From assembly GCA_025060695.1 (NCBI GenBank), contig JANXBH010000017.1, positions 1-36,611 on the forward strand: a stretch of 36,611 nt of DNA, written 5' to 3'. This DNA comes from Caldifarciminota bacterium (GTDB lineage Bacteria; Hydrothermota; Hydrothermia; LBFQ01; DSFT01). The notes beneath the pieces are model-generated. The model did not search any database. It was given only the letters and a program-made list of their open reading frames with translations, and was not told the DNA's origin. Positions 25,911-35,366 of the stretch are shown here, in pieces. The position numbers and the translations under genes are program-made. Positions within the stretch are counted from its first letter, which is position 1. Each line of letters begins with the position of its first letter.

Positions 25911-27518
25911 ATGTTGGACAGGCTTTTGAGTCATGAACCAAAGCCGGGGATTTTAGGCTGGCTGTTAACAACGGACCACAAAAGAATAGCTCTTTTGTAT
26001 TTTTGGTCAATCATAACTGCGTTTATTCTTGGTGGTATATTCGCACTTTTAATTAGACTTGAGCTGTTTTTCCCAGGCAAAACTATAGTTGATCCTGATT
26101 TATATAACAGGATATTCACTCTTCACGGTGTAATAATGGTTTTTATGGTAATAGTCCCTGCAATACCTGCTATACTTGGAAATTACTTAATTCCACTTAT
26201 GATAGGAGCAAGAGACGTAGCATTTCCAAAGTTAAATCTTCTAAGCTATTACATATATCTTTTAGGTGCAATAATAATCCTTTCATCTGTACTATTTGGT
26301 GCAGTTGATACGGGATGGACATTCTATACGCCTTATAGTATAAAAACAGGTGGTGGTGTTCTTATAGCACTTTTTGGTGTTTTTGTAATTGGATTTTCAT
26401 CTATACTAACAGGTCTAAACTTTATAGTAACTATTCACAGACTAAGAGCACCAGGTCTAAGTTGGGGTAAATTGCCTCTCTTTATTTGGGCGTCATATGC
26501 TACATCATTGATGAATGTTATAGCTACTCCTGTAATAGGTATTACATTACTAATGTTGATTTTAGAAAAACTCTTTGGTGTTGGATTCTTTGACCCAACT
26601 AAAGGAGGAGACCCTATAATGTTCCAGCATTTCTTCTGGTTTTATTCACACCCTGTAGTATATATAATGATACTCCCTGCTATGGGTATTATATCTGAAA
26701 TAATTGCTGTTCATTCAAGAAAGAAGATTTTTGGATATTGGGCAATGGCTGCTGCAATATTTGGTATAGCATTTATAGGCTTTATAGTATGGGCTCATCA
26801 TATGTTTACAAGTGGTATGTCAGATGTAGCAAGGTGGATATTTTCATTCTTAACTTTCTTTGTAGCTGTTCCAACAGGTGTAAAGATGTTCAACTGGGTA
26901 GCAACATTATATAAAGGTTCAATTAGATTAACAACTCCTATGCTATACGCTATATCTTTCCTATTCTTATTTTCAATAGGTGGTTTAACTGGTCTTTGGC
27001 TTGCTACTATATCCACTGATGTTTATTTACACGACACTTATTTCGTAGTTGCACACTTTCATTATGTAATGGTCGGTGGTGCAATTACTGCACTATTTGG
27101 TGGTTTGTTCCATTGGTTTCCAAAAATTACTGGAAGAATGTATAGCGAATTTTGGGGAAGATTAAGTGCAATATTTGTATTTATAGGCTTTAACCTCACA
27201 TTCTTTCCACAGTTTTTACTTGGTATGCAAGGTATGCCAAGAAGATATTGGGACTACTTACCTGAGTTTACTCTATTAAATCAGATATCTACAATAGGAG
27301 CTTTTTCTATTGCTCTTGGTGCTCTTATTTCATTGATAACTTTATTTGTTTATTGGAAGAAGGGCGAAAAGGTAGGTGATAATCCTTGGAAAGGAGCTAC
27401 ACTTGAATGGCAAACCTCATCTCCTCCACCATACTATAACTTTAAGGAAATTCCTCATGTGGAGCATGGTCCATATGATTTTGAAATTTTCAGAAAGAAA
27501 GAAAAGGAACAGGTTTAA
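25911..27518 (+). CDS. coxA: cytochrome c oxidase subunit I
   Basis: Catalytic subunit of the oxidase, 535 residues with about twelve helices. The ligands are visible: FTLHGVIMVFMVI (low-spin heme His), FWFYSHPVVYIMILPAMG (CuB His and Tyr cross-link), VWAHHMFTSG (two CuB His) and VAHFHYVMVGG (heme a3 and a His). The YSHPxVY form, with Val in place of the Glu found in HPEVY, marks the A2 type of heme-copper oxidase, where a Tyr-Ser pair replaces that Glu in the D-channel. The start has a strong AGGAGG 7 nt upstream, 10 nt after the coxB stop. Proton pumping is expected but not shown. Confidence 0.97.
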   Translation: MLDRLLSHEPKPGILGWLLTTDHKRIALLYFWSIITAFILGGIFALLIRLELFFPGKTIVDPDLYNRIFTLHGVIMVFMVIVPAIPAILGNYLIPLMIGARDVAFPKLNLLSYYIYLLGAIIILSSVLFGAVDTGWTFYTPYSIKTGGGVLIALFGVFVIGFSSILTGLNFIVTIHRLRAPGLSWGKLPLFIWASYATSLMNVIATPVIGITLLMLILEKLFGVGFFDPTKGGDPIMFQHFFWFYSHPVVYIMILPAMGIISEIIAVHSRKKIFGYWAMAAAIFGIAFIGFIVWAHHMFTSGMSDVARWIFSFLTFFVAVPTGVKMFNWVATLYKGSIRLTTPMLYAISFLFLFSIGGLTGLWLATISTDVYLHDTYFVVAHFHYVMVGGAITALFGGLFHWFPKITGRMYSEFWGRLSAIFVFIGFNLTFFPQFLLGMQGMPRRYWDYLPEFTLLNQISTIGAFSIALGALISLITLFVYWKKGEKVGDNPWKGATLEWQTSSPPPYYNFKEIPHVEHGPYDFEIFRKKEKEQV

Positions 27519-27530
27519 TAGGAGAAAACT

Positions 27531-28157
27531 ATGGAAACCAAAATTCATGAAGAACATGTAGAAGTTTCTCATAAAGACGACTTTGGCGCGAAGCTTGGTA
27601 TGTGGTTATTTCTGGCTACAGAATTACTCTTATTTGCAGGACTATTTACTGCATATTTTGTATTTAGAGGGATTTACCTTCCTTTTTTTCATGAAGGTCA
27701 AAAAGAATTACAGCCTATCATAGGTTTAGTTAATAGCATAGTGTTATTTATAGGCGGTCTTACTGCCGTTTTAAGTATATCTGCGGTAAGGAAAGATAAA
27801 AAATCACATTTATTGCTATTTTTAACTATTACTATTTTAACAGGCATTGTATTTCTCTTTATAAAAGCTTATGAATATGGTCTAAAATTTGAACATGGGT
27901 TATTTTTTAATATGGAGCACTTTAAGAATTTACCAAATGGTGAAAAAATCTTCTTTTCACTATATTTCGTAATGACTGGTATTCACGCATTACACGTTTT
28001 AATTGGTATAATACTATTTTTATTTATTCTCTTTTTTGCTATAAGGAATAGTTATAATTCTAAAAATTTCATTCAAGTGGAAATTGCTGGTTTGTATTGG
28101 TGTTTAGTGGACTTGATATGGATGTATCTCTTTCCATTACTATATTTAGTTAAGTAA
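27531..28157 (+). CDS. coxC: cytochrome c oxidase subunit III
   Basis: Membrane subunit of the oxidase, 208 residues. The start of the domain, KLGMWLFLATELLLFAGLF, and GIHALHVLIGIILFLFIL match the family; about five helices, as in the short form. GGAG lies 6 nt before ATG. The stop overlaps the next start (TAATG). Subunit IV and assembly genes (ctaB/ctaA, sco) are absent from this cluster, so they must be elsewhere. Confidence 0.95.
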   Translation: METKIHEEHVEVSHKDDFGAKLGMWLFLATELLLFAGLFTAYFVFRGIYLPFFHEGQKELQPIIGLVNSIVLFIGGLTAVLSISAVRKDKKSHLLLFLTITILTGIVFLFIKAYEYGLKFEHGLFFNMEHFKNLPNGEKIFFSLYFVMTGIHALHVLIGIILFLFILFFAIRNSYNSKNFIQVEIAGLYWCLVDLIWMYLFPLLYLVK

Positions 28158-28906
28158 TGGACTTTTTGGTAAAAATTTTTGAAGTTATAATAAATCCTTC
28201 AAAATTTAATGAAATTGCAAATAAAAACTATATCCTTGTAGGAGTATTGACTTTTATAGTTCTTACAACTACATTTAATAGCTTAAAGTATGTAATAAAT
28301 TACGAGAATTACAAAATAACTATGATGAACCAGATGGATGAGAGTTTAAAAAATATTGAAGAAAACTTAAAAAAGAAAGGTTTAACGCTTGAAGAAAGAA
28401 AGGAGAAACTAAAAAATTACGAAAAATTTTATTTGCAAACAATTTCACTTCCTGCTATCGTAATAACCTATATAGCAATTGGTATATTTCTACAACCAAT
28501 TATTTTATTAATTCAAACATTTGTTTTTGGTTTTATTTTCCTGCTCTTTCAAAACTATAAATATAACTTTAAAGCTTTATTTTCTGTAGTTTTATTTTCA
28601 AAGTCGTATATTATTTTGGGTTCATTCTTTACACTTATTTTGTCTATAATTTTTGGTAGTCCTACATTTTCACTTAGTGCATCAAGTCTTATTCCTTATG
28701 AAGCTATTGCTAATAACGATTATCTAAAGATTTTAAGAAATACTTTATATCACATCGAACCGTTTTCTATTCTTAGTTTGATACTGCTTGCCATTGGATT
28801 AAGTAAAGTCTTTGATTTTCAAATGAAACAAGCATTTCTTGGAGTTTTTAGTATATTTTTTACATTTTTAGTATTAAATGCTCTATTTTACCTTTTATTC
28901 TTCTAA
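28157..28906 (+). CDS. Yip1-like membrane protein
   Basis: A 249-residue membrane protein with about five hydrophobic helices. The N-terminal part contains one cytosolic helical stretch (MNQMDESLKNIEENLKKKG...). The middle and end have FKALFSVVLFSKSYIILG and a repeated Leu/Phe/Ile-rich core, in the manner of bacterial YIP1-domain proteins, whose role is unknown. It lies at the place where small oxidase subunits often sit (TAATG coupled to coxC), so a link to the oxidase is possible though unproven. The match to Yip1 is by pattern only. Confidence 0.62.
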   Translation: MDFLVKIFEVIINPSKFNEIANKNYILVGVLTFIVLTTTFNSLKYVINYENYKITMMNQMDESLKNIEENLKKKGLTLEERKEKLKNYEKFYLQTISLPAIVITYIAIGIFLQPIILLIQTFVFGFIFLLFQNYKYNFKALFSVVLFSKSYIILGSFFTLILSIIFGSPTFSLSASSLIPYEAIANNDYLKILRNTLYHIEPFSILSLILLAIGLSKVFDFQMKQAFLGVFSIFFTFLVLNALFYLLFF

Positions 28907-29853
28907 TGAAAAGACTTATTATATTTTTTCTTCTTTCCTGTTCTAAAATTGATATTACTCCAAATGTTAAAGTTAGCCCTAATCCATCTCAGATAGGAAC
29001 CTACGCTAGTATTATATTAGAAATTCCAAGTAATCTTATAAACACTGACAAGTATTTGGTTATTCACTATATTTACAAAAATACTGAGAAAAGGGAGATA
29101 AGTAAACTTTCTAAGCAAGAAATATATCAAGTTTTTTTACCTGAGAGCACAATAGGTTATTCAGTCTATTTAATTGTTGATACATTTACAGTAAAAATTG
29201 AAGGTATTAGATTATATAAAGGTTCCCATCCTATTGAAAATACATTTTTTATTTCGTCTCAATATTCTACTTCCGATAGTCAAAGGTTATATTTATTAAG
29301 GGAGGAGCTTAAAAACTATCCAAACAATATAAAAGCAAGGTCATACTATGATTGTTTCTTAAATAGGAAAAGCGATACTTCCGAAATTTATAGAATTTAT
29401 TATGAAATATGCAAGGACAGTAATAATGTTCAAAGTATAAGAAGAGCTATATATCTTGGCGATAGTTCCTTTAAATTTTTATTGAAGTTATCAAAATTTT
29501 CTGATACTATACTTGAAATTGCTTCAAAGAAATATGGTGATAATTTTGAGGTTCTTTTATTGAAGTTAAAAAGGTTAATTGAATTAGGTAGGTTTAGGGA
29601 GGCTTTAGAATATTCAAACTACATCGCTCAAAATCTTAATATGGAGTGGCTTTACAAGTATTTTCCCAATTTAAGTTATGCTGAAAGAAATAAGAAATTT
29701 TTTGAAATGTTTTCAATTTACCATAAATTAAAAGCCATTGCTTATCTTAATATGAAAGATACTATAAACTATAGAGAAAATTTTTTACTTTACTGCCTTA
29801 ATTATCCTAATCCATTAGAAATATATGATGAGTGCAAGGAATATAAAAGATAA
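28906..29853 (+). CDS. lipoprotein with beta-sandwich and helical repeats
   Basis: Unrecognised. MKRLIIFFLLSC gives a very short lipoprotein signal with Cys12. The region ~20-110 is beta-rich (VKVSPNPSQIGTYASIILEI, EGIRLYKGSHPIENTFF). After that come alpha-helical TPR-like repeats (RFREALEYSNYIAQNLN). This arrangement, a signal, an N-terminal beta domain and then helices, is seen in the front halves of some TlpA-type lipoproteins, but no thioredoxin domain follows; the reading frame ends at the edge of the foreign-looking segment. TAATG overlap with the Yip1-like gene. Possible truncation. Confidence 0.6.
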   Translation: MKRLIIFFLLSCSKIDITPNVKVSPNPSQIGTYASIILEIPSNLINTDKYLVIHYIYKNTEKREISKLSKQEIYQVFLPESTIGYSVYLIVDTFTVKIEGIRLYKGSHPIENTFFISSQYSTSDSQRLYLLREELKNYPNNIKARSYYDCFLNRKSDTSEIYRIYYEICKDSNNVQSIRRAIYLGDSSFKFLLKLSKFSDTILEIASKKYGDNFEVLLLKLKRLIELGRFREALEYSNYIAQNLNMEWLYKYFPNLSYAERNKKFFEMFSIYHKLKAIAYLNMKDTINYRENFLLYCLNYPNPLEIYDECKEYKR

Positions 29854-29967
29854 TTATGAATAGATGCTTAAGGACGATTTATCTAAGTGCAAAAAGAGCA
29901 GATTTCCAAAGGAGAGGAGTTTTGAAGGCATAAGCGAAAATGTTAGCCCTTAAAATTATAGTTGAGT

Positions 29968-30048
29968 ATGTTAGTTTTGGATATTTTTATCCTTCCCTTA
30001 GCTATGGCTTTTATTGGTATTTTACTAAGTTTAGGAGGTTTTGGGTGA
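29968..30048 (+). CDS. possible 26-residue single-span peptide
   Basis: The small frame from ATG 29968 to TGA 30046-30048 encodes a 26-residue hydrophobic peptide whose middle reads ILPLAMAFIGILLSLGG. It ends in a TGATG overlap with the start of the next (broken) gene, which is the usual layout for coupled genes. It lacks a clear Shine-Dalgarno. The evidence is the overlap and the single transmembrane-like span only. Confidence 0.3.
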   Translation: MLVLDIFILPLAMAFIGILLSLGGFG

Positions 30049-30488
30049 TGGACCTCAACAGTAGGCTGGGATATGTTTTTGAAGGTGCCTTCAAAGTGGG
30101 TCTTTTGGAGGAATTGCAGCCGTCAAGAGTCCAATCTTTCAGACAGACTTTTTTTGAAACCCTCTTGAAGCAGGGTATCCAACCTCAGTTGGTGGAGTAG
30201 CTCAAAAAACCCATACAGGACTGGGAGAAAATAGGTACATACATAGACGAGGAGGTAGCGGAGGAAAAGTATTCAAAGGTGCTGTTTTTGATAGGTCTTT
30301 ACTCTGGAAGGCTTTACGGACAGAGTCATAGGGAAGCACAGCTTATATGGTGCGAGCTTGGTGAAGAGTCCTACAACATAGTCTGGAAAAACGCTGACTT
30401 CGTTTTCAGTTTCTTGGGTAAAAGGGAATACTTTCTAAAGAGTATTCTAACCTTCCTTACTTGCCTGTTGTCAAGCTCAAAGGAATAA
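30048..30488 (+). pseudogene. foreign-looking gene with in-frame TAG
   Basis: The frame from ATG 30048 runs 146 codons to TAA 30486-30488, interrupted once by TAG at 30198-30200. The upstream part reads MDLNSRLGYVFEGAFKVG and the part after the stop LKKPIQDWEKIGTYIDEE, then KVLFLIGLYSGRLYGQ. A GGAGG lies 11 nt before the ATG. Composition is about 45% GC by my count over 30061-30240, against a much lower value for host genes, with codons such as CTG, AGG and GTG. I see no family. A nonsense-mutated acquired gene is the simplest reading; an amber readthrough cannot be excluded from sequence. The composition is of the kind seen in Aquificales, which is a guess. Confidence 0.6.
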
Positions 30489-30505
30489 AGAGTGTAAATT
30501 AGTTT

Positions 30506-30578
30506 TGGAGCGGACCGGATTTGAACCGGCGACCTTCCGCCTGCGAAACGGATGCTCTCCCAGCTGAGCTACCGCCCC
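30506..30578 (-). tRNA. tRNA-Ala (anticodon CGC)
   Basis: A full 73-nt cloverleaf. The acceptor stem GGGGCGG/CCGCTCC carries the G3-U70 pair that identifies tRNA-Ala. The D arm is GCTC/GAGC. The anticodon stem TCCGT/GCGGA encloses the loop TTCGCAG with anticodon CGC (plus-strand 30543-30545), reading GCG. The T arm is GCCGG/CCGGT with TTCAAAT. CCA is not encoded. It lies 15 nt after the 3' arm of the 16S processing stem, so it is probably co-transcribed with 16S. Most rRNA operons carry Ala-TGC rather than CGC. Confidence 0.95.
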
Positions 30579-30593
30579 TCTTGAATTAAGACT

Positions 30594-30623
30594 TAGCTGT
30601 ATGAAAGTTAGGTAATATACCTC
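30594..30623 (-). other. 16S processing stem, 3' arm
   Basis: 30-nt arm complementary to 32201-32230, with one G-U pair; the two arms flank the 16S gene as the usual RNase III substrate. It starts about 15 nt beyond the mature 16S 3' end. Confidence 0.85.
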
Positions 30624-30637
30624 TTTTTTTCCTTATA

Positions 30638-32181
<1,544 letters not shown>

Positions 32182-32200
32182 AAAATTTATTATAGACTCT

Positions 32201-32230
32201 GAGGTATATTACCTAACTTCCATACAGCTA
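32201..32230 (-). other. 16S processing stem, 5' arm
   Basis: 30-nt arm pairing with 30594-30623 over its full length when one G-U pair is allowed. It begins about 14 nt after the promoter motif, so nearly the whole leader of the transcript takes part in the stem. Confidence 0.85.
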
Positions 32231-32244
32231 GTTGACAAGCATGA

Positions 32245-32255
32245 AAATTTTAAAG
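32245..32255 (-). promoter_or_regulatory. -10-like TTTAAAATTT motif, 16S
   Basis: Minus strand reads CTTTAAAATTT. The predicted transcript start is about 32238, before the 5' stem arm. This is the same motif as at host protein genes, which argues that the 16S gene is native. Confidence 0.7.
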
Positions 32256-32284
32256 GTCAAAAAGTCAATAATTCAAATTGTCAA
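32253..32284 (-). repeat. four TTGA units at exactly 8-bp spacing
   Basis: On the minus strand the units TTGACAAT, TTGAATTA, TTGACTTT and TTGACCTT follow one another directly, ending at the -10-like motif of the 16S promoter. The TTGAAT unit stands 18 bp upstream of TAAAAT and is the best -35 candidate. The array overlaps the last codons of the msbA-like gene. Confidence 0.55.
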
Positions 32285-34063
32285 ATTAAATTGCTTTTCT
32301 ACTATATTTCTATAAATTTCGCATCTATTATAGAGTTCTTGATGTTTACCTATATCCAAAATTGTTCCATCTTTCATAACTACAATCTTTGAAACAAAGT
32401 TTAATAAACTCAATCTATGTGTAATTATTATTGCAGTTTTATCAACTATAAAATCTTCCAATGCTTTTATAATTTTTTCTTCACTTTCAATATCAATATG
32501 ACTTGTAGGTTCATCTAATAGTATAATTTCAGGATTTCTTAAAATAGCACGAGCAATAGTTAATTTTTGTCTTTGACCACCAGAAACATTTAGTCCACCT
32601 TCTGTTAATTTATAAAAATATCCATTTGGTAAGTTTTCTATAAAATCACTAATATTAGCCAATTCGCATGCATATTTTACCTTTTCTAATTCTATATTTT
32701 CACCGAGGGTTAAGTTTTCATATATTGTTCCTTCAAATAAAAATGGTTCTTGTGGCACAAATGCCAATTTACCTCTATAAATATCTATATTATACTCCCA
32801 CAATTCTATTCCGTCTACTAAAACCTTTCCAGAAGTGGGTTTTAATAAACTTGCTATAATTTCAATAAGAGTTGTCTTACCTACACCTGAAGGTCCAACT
32901 ATGGCAACTTTTTCTCCTTTATTAATTGTCAAATTTATATCCTTGAGTATCTTACGACTTCCATGTGAGAAGCTAAGATTTATTATCTCTATTTTGCTTT
33001 CTAATTTGTTAAAAATTTTACTTCCACCTTTAGGTTCATTTGAAATTCTTAAAAATGCTAATGTTCTATTATATGTAGATATACCCCTTTGGATATGATT
33101 ATTTGCTCTAAAAATTCTCTTTATTGGACTAATACTTGATATAATCATTAGTAGAAACACTATAAATTGATCACTTGATAGAGTCCCCTTACTAAAAATC
33201 AAATCAGATATATAAATTAAAAGTAGTATTATAGGTATTGAAACAATAAATTCTGAAAAGCTTGTAGAAAAGCTACCTAATGCTTCAAGTTTTACTGCAG
33301 ACCTAAAGTAATTTTCAGAGATAGTTTTAAATCTATTAAATTCTTTTTCGTTATTAGAAAATATTTTAATAACTTTCATTCCTCTAATAGTTGAGCTTAT
33401 ATAAGAACTTATCTTTGACATATTTTCATTTAGCTTATTCCATCTATAGTGCATAGCCTTTGAAATGAAAAATAATAAAATACCTAATGGTAATGCAATA
33501 AGTATACCTACGATGAGCAAATGAAAAGCAATTATAAAGGAAATAATCATAAATACAATTAGTCTAACACTGGAAAATATAAATTCAAAGAAACCTTCAG
33601 TAATAGCTCCCTTTAATAATTTTACGTCATTAGTGAATCTACTTACTATGCTACCTAAACTTACTGAATTTATGTAATTTATCGGTAGTTTTAAAAGTTT
33701 TGAAAATAAATTATTTCTCAAGTCCATTATAATTCTTTCTTCTGTAATGCTTACAATAATATCCTTCAAAGACAAGATGATAAATTTAAAGAAAAATATA
33801 AAAAAAGTTAGTATTGCAAGTCTAATTATAGCTGTTTGCGGTTCAACTTGGAAAAAAATATATTTTATCCAATTGTCTATGAATTTTAACATTTCAATAT
33901 GTCCAAAGATTATAGGAGGCTCTTCATTGTTTATAATAATTCTTAATGCAATAGGTAAAGAAGTAAAAGATATGCTTTCTAAAATAGATGATAGTAGTAC
34001 TAATATTAACAAAATAGTCAAACTGATTTTTCTTGAAGTTAAAAGTCTTAAAAATTGTTTCAT
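32273..34063 (-). CDS. msbA: MsbA-like ABC exporter (fused membrane and ATPase domains)
   Basis: A 596-residue half-transporter. Six hydrophobic helices fill the first ~330 residues, with the first at SLTILLILVLLSSILES. The nucleotide-binding domain carries Walker A GPSGVGKTTLIEIIASLL, Q-loop FVPQEPFLFEGTIYENL, signature NVSGGQRQKLTIARAI and Walker B IILLDEPTSHID. This design fits MsbA, the homodimer that flips lipid A core across the inner membrane, and the LPS gene rfaE2 supports that; multidrug exporters of the same family are the alternative. The start is 8 nt after a TTTAAAATTT motif that overlaps the stop of ribF, so it has its own internal promoter. Confidence 0.9.
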   Translation of the reverse strand: MKQFLRLLTSRKISLTILLILVLLSSILESISFTSLPIALRIIINNEEPPIIFGHIEMLKFIDNWIKYIFFQVEPQTAIIRLAILTFFIFFFKFIILSLKDIIVSITEERIIMDLRNNLFSKLLKLPINYINSVSLGSIVSRFTNDVKLLKGAITEGFFEFIFSSVRLIVFMIISFIIAFHLLIVGILIALPLGILLFFISKAMHYRWNKLNENMSKISSYISSTIRGMKVIKIFSNNEKEFNRFKTISENYFRSAVKLEALGSFSTSFSEFIVSIPIILLLIYISDLIFSKGTLSSDQFIVFLLMIISSISPIKRIFRANNHIQRGISTYNRTLAFLRISNEPKGGSKIFNKLESKIEIINLSFSHGSRKILKDINLTINKGEKVAIVGPSGVGKTTLIEIIASLLKPTSGKVLVDGIELWEYNIDIYRGKLAFVPQEPFLFEGTIYENLTLGENIELEKVKYACELANISDFIENLPNGYFYKLTEGGLNVSGGQRQKLTIARAILRNPEIILLDEPTSHIDIESEEKIIKALEDFIVDKTAIIITHRLSLLNFVSKIVVMKDGTILDIGKHQELYNRCEIYRNIVEKQFNLTI

Positions 34064-34071
34064 ATAACTAA

Positions 34072-34081
34072 AAATTTTAAA
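34072..34081 (-). promoter_or_regulatory. -10-like TTTAAAATTT motif, msbA-like gene
   Basis: Minus strand TTTAAAATTT, with TTAGTTAT before the ATG; includes the TAA stop of ribF. Confidence 0.65.
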
Positions 34082-34946
34082 CTTTAAGTCTGAAAAATTC
34101 TCTTGCTCTTAGTATATCCTTTTCTATTTTCTTTCTCAAATTTTCTATGCTTTCAAATTTTTCAACATCACTAATTTTTTTTAAGAATTCCACTCTGATT
34201 TGTTTATCGTATATATTTTCATTAAAGTCAAAAATATGGTTTTCTACTATCTCACCTACATAGGATACTGAATAGAAAATACTGTTATCTATTATTGTTC
34301 TTGATGCATATATACCTAACGCTGGTATTATTTTTGCATTAGGTATGTAAATATTGGCTGTTGGAAACCCTATTTTTTTACCAAGTCCTTTACCCTTTAT
34401 GACCTTTCCTTCAATAAAAAAGTTATAACCAAGCAATTTATTTGCAATTTCTATTTCTCCTGATTTTATAAATTTTCTTATATTACTAGAGGAAATTTCT
34501 ATATTACCTAACTTAATTGGCGGAACTATTGTTAATCCAAATTCAAAGTTTTCCAATACTTCTGATAAATATGTTCTATTACCTTCTTTCATATATCCAA
34601 ACCTGTGGTTATATCCTACTACCACCCAGAAAACATTAAATCTTTTTTTCAATATCTCTAAAAATTCCTCTCTTCTTATGCTAAATGTATCCTTTCCTAA
34701 CAAAATTAAGTAGTCTAAAGGAATTTTCTTGAGCATTTCTATTTTCTCGTCTTTTGTTAGTATTAAGTCCTTATTTCTATAGATGTGCTCTACAAAAGCA
34801 AATATTGCACTCTTCGTTTCTAAGAACTTTGAAGTATTTATAGTAAGATTAATTATAAACTTGTGTGCTAAGTGTAATCCATCAAATGTGCCAACCGTTG
34901 CACATAGTTTTTCCTTAATTTCTCCATCAAAGTTTAGAATAATCAA
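34077..34946 (-). CDS. ribF: bifunctional riboflavin kinase / FAD synthetase
   Basis: Makes FMN from riboflavin and FAD from FMN. The N-terminal adenylyltransferase domain starts CATVGTFDGLHLAHKFI with the HxxH-type nucleotidyltransferase motif and continues with SSSNIRKFIKSGEIEIANKLLG. The C-terminal flavokinase domain has GKGLGKKIGFPTANIYI and ALGIYASRTI. At 289 residues it is of ordinary length. The start is TTG, placed 7 nt after a TTTAAAATTT motif. FAD supply is relevant to the acyl-CoA dehydrogenase of this window, but they are not linked by operon. Confidence 0.94.
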   Translation of the reverse strand: MIILNFDGEIKEKLCATVGTFDGLHLAHKFIINLTINTSKFLETKSAIFAFVEHIYRNKDLILTKDEKIEMLKKIPLDYLILLGKDTFSIRREEFLEILKKRFNVFWVVVGYNHRFGYMKEGNRTYLSEVLENFEFGLTIVPPIKLGNIEISSSNIRKFIKSGEIEIANKLLGYNFFIEGKVIKGKGLGKKIGFPTANIYIPNAKIIPALGIYASRTIIDNSIFYSVSYVGEIVENHIFDFNENIYDKQIRVEFLKKISDVEKFESIENLRKKIEKDILRAREFFRLKV

Positions 34947-34953
34947 GTGTTAT

Positions 34954-34964
34954 AAATTTTAAAG
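34954..34964 (-). promoter_or_regulatory. -10-like TTTAAAATTT motif, ribF
   Basis: Minus strand CTTTAAAATTT, followed by ATAACAC and the TTG start of ribF at 34946. Confidence 0.68.
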
Positions 34965-34978
34965 TGTTTATGTGAGCC

Positions 34979-34987
34979 TTAAAATTT
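34979..34987 (+). promoter_or_regulatory. -10-like TTAAAATTT motif, SufU-like gene
   Basis: TTAAAATTT, then GGTA and TTG at 34992, the same spacing as at dxr. An upstream TTG at 34986 lies inside the motif and is therefore an unlikely start. Confidence 0.65.
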
Positions 34988-34991
34988 GGTA

Positions 34992-35366
34992 TTGATTGAG
35001 ATTATAATAAATAGATATAGTTTTCCTGTTTATAAAGGTAAAATAACAAATTACAATGTATCAGCTGTGAGTATAAATGAACTATGTGGTGATATAGTTG
35101 AAGTGTTTTTAGATATAAGAGATAATAAATTAGTATCAGTAGGTTATGAGGGAAGGTGCTGTACTATTAGTCAAGGAGTTTTAGAAATTGTAATTGATAG
35201 AATAATTGGAAAGAGTTTATACGAAATAAAGAGATTTGATATTAAGGAGTTAGAGTCATTAATAGGAAAAGAATTGTTAAGTGTAAGAACTAAGTGTGCC
35301 CTTATAGGTATAGAGACTATAAAGAAGGCTATAAGTAAGTATGAAGGAAGTTCTTCAATTTATTGA
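34992..35366 (+). CDS. sufU: SufU/IscU-like iron-sulfur scaffold protein
   Basis: A 124-residue scaffold-type protein. The three family cysteines are in place: Cys32 in NELCGD, Cys56 (or 57) in YEGRCCTIS and Cys102 in VRTKCALI, along with the pattern DIVEVFLDIRDNKLVSVGYEG. The SufU-like sequence CGD...C.IS...KCAL fits a Zn-binding or Fe-S scaffold form. The start is TTG at 34992; a longer frame from TTG 34986 falls within the promoter-like motif. No sufS or nifS is adjacent. Its 3' end overlaps the HD-domain gene by 26 bases. Confidence 0.83.
   Translation: MIEIIINRYSFPVYKGKITNYNVSAVSINELCGDIVEVFLDIRDNKLVSVGYEGRCCTISQGVLEIVIDRIIGKSLYEIKRFDIKELESLIGKELLSVRTKCALIGIETIKKAISKYEGSSSIY

Noticed and set aside
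29856-29933. 25-codon frame from ATG 29856 just after the lipoprotein stop
   Set aside because: It is short, basic and has no coupling or domain pattern; likely chance at the composition boundary.
29940-30047. N-terminal extension of the broken gene from ATG 29940
   Set aside because: The better start is ATG 30048 with GGAGG upstream. The extension has no Shine-Dalgarno, and another frame (26 residues, TGATG overlap) fits this interval better.
30506-30578. tRNA 3' end as an attachment site with duplicated core
   Set aside because: The tRNA 3' sequence is not repeated near 29850-29900, so there is no direct evidence of attL/attR.
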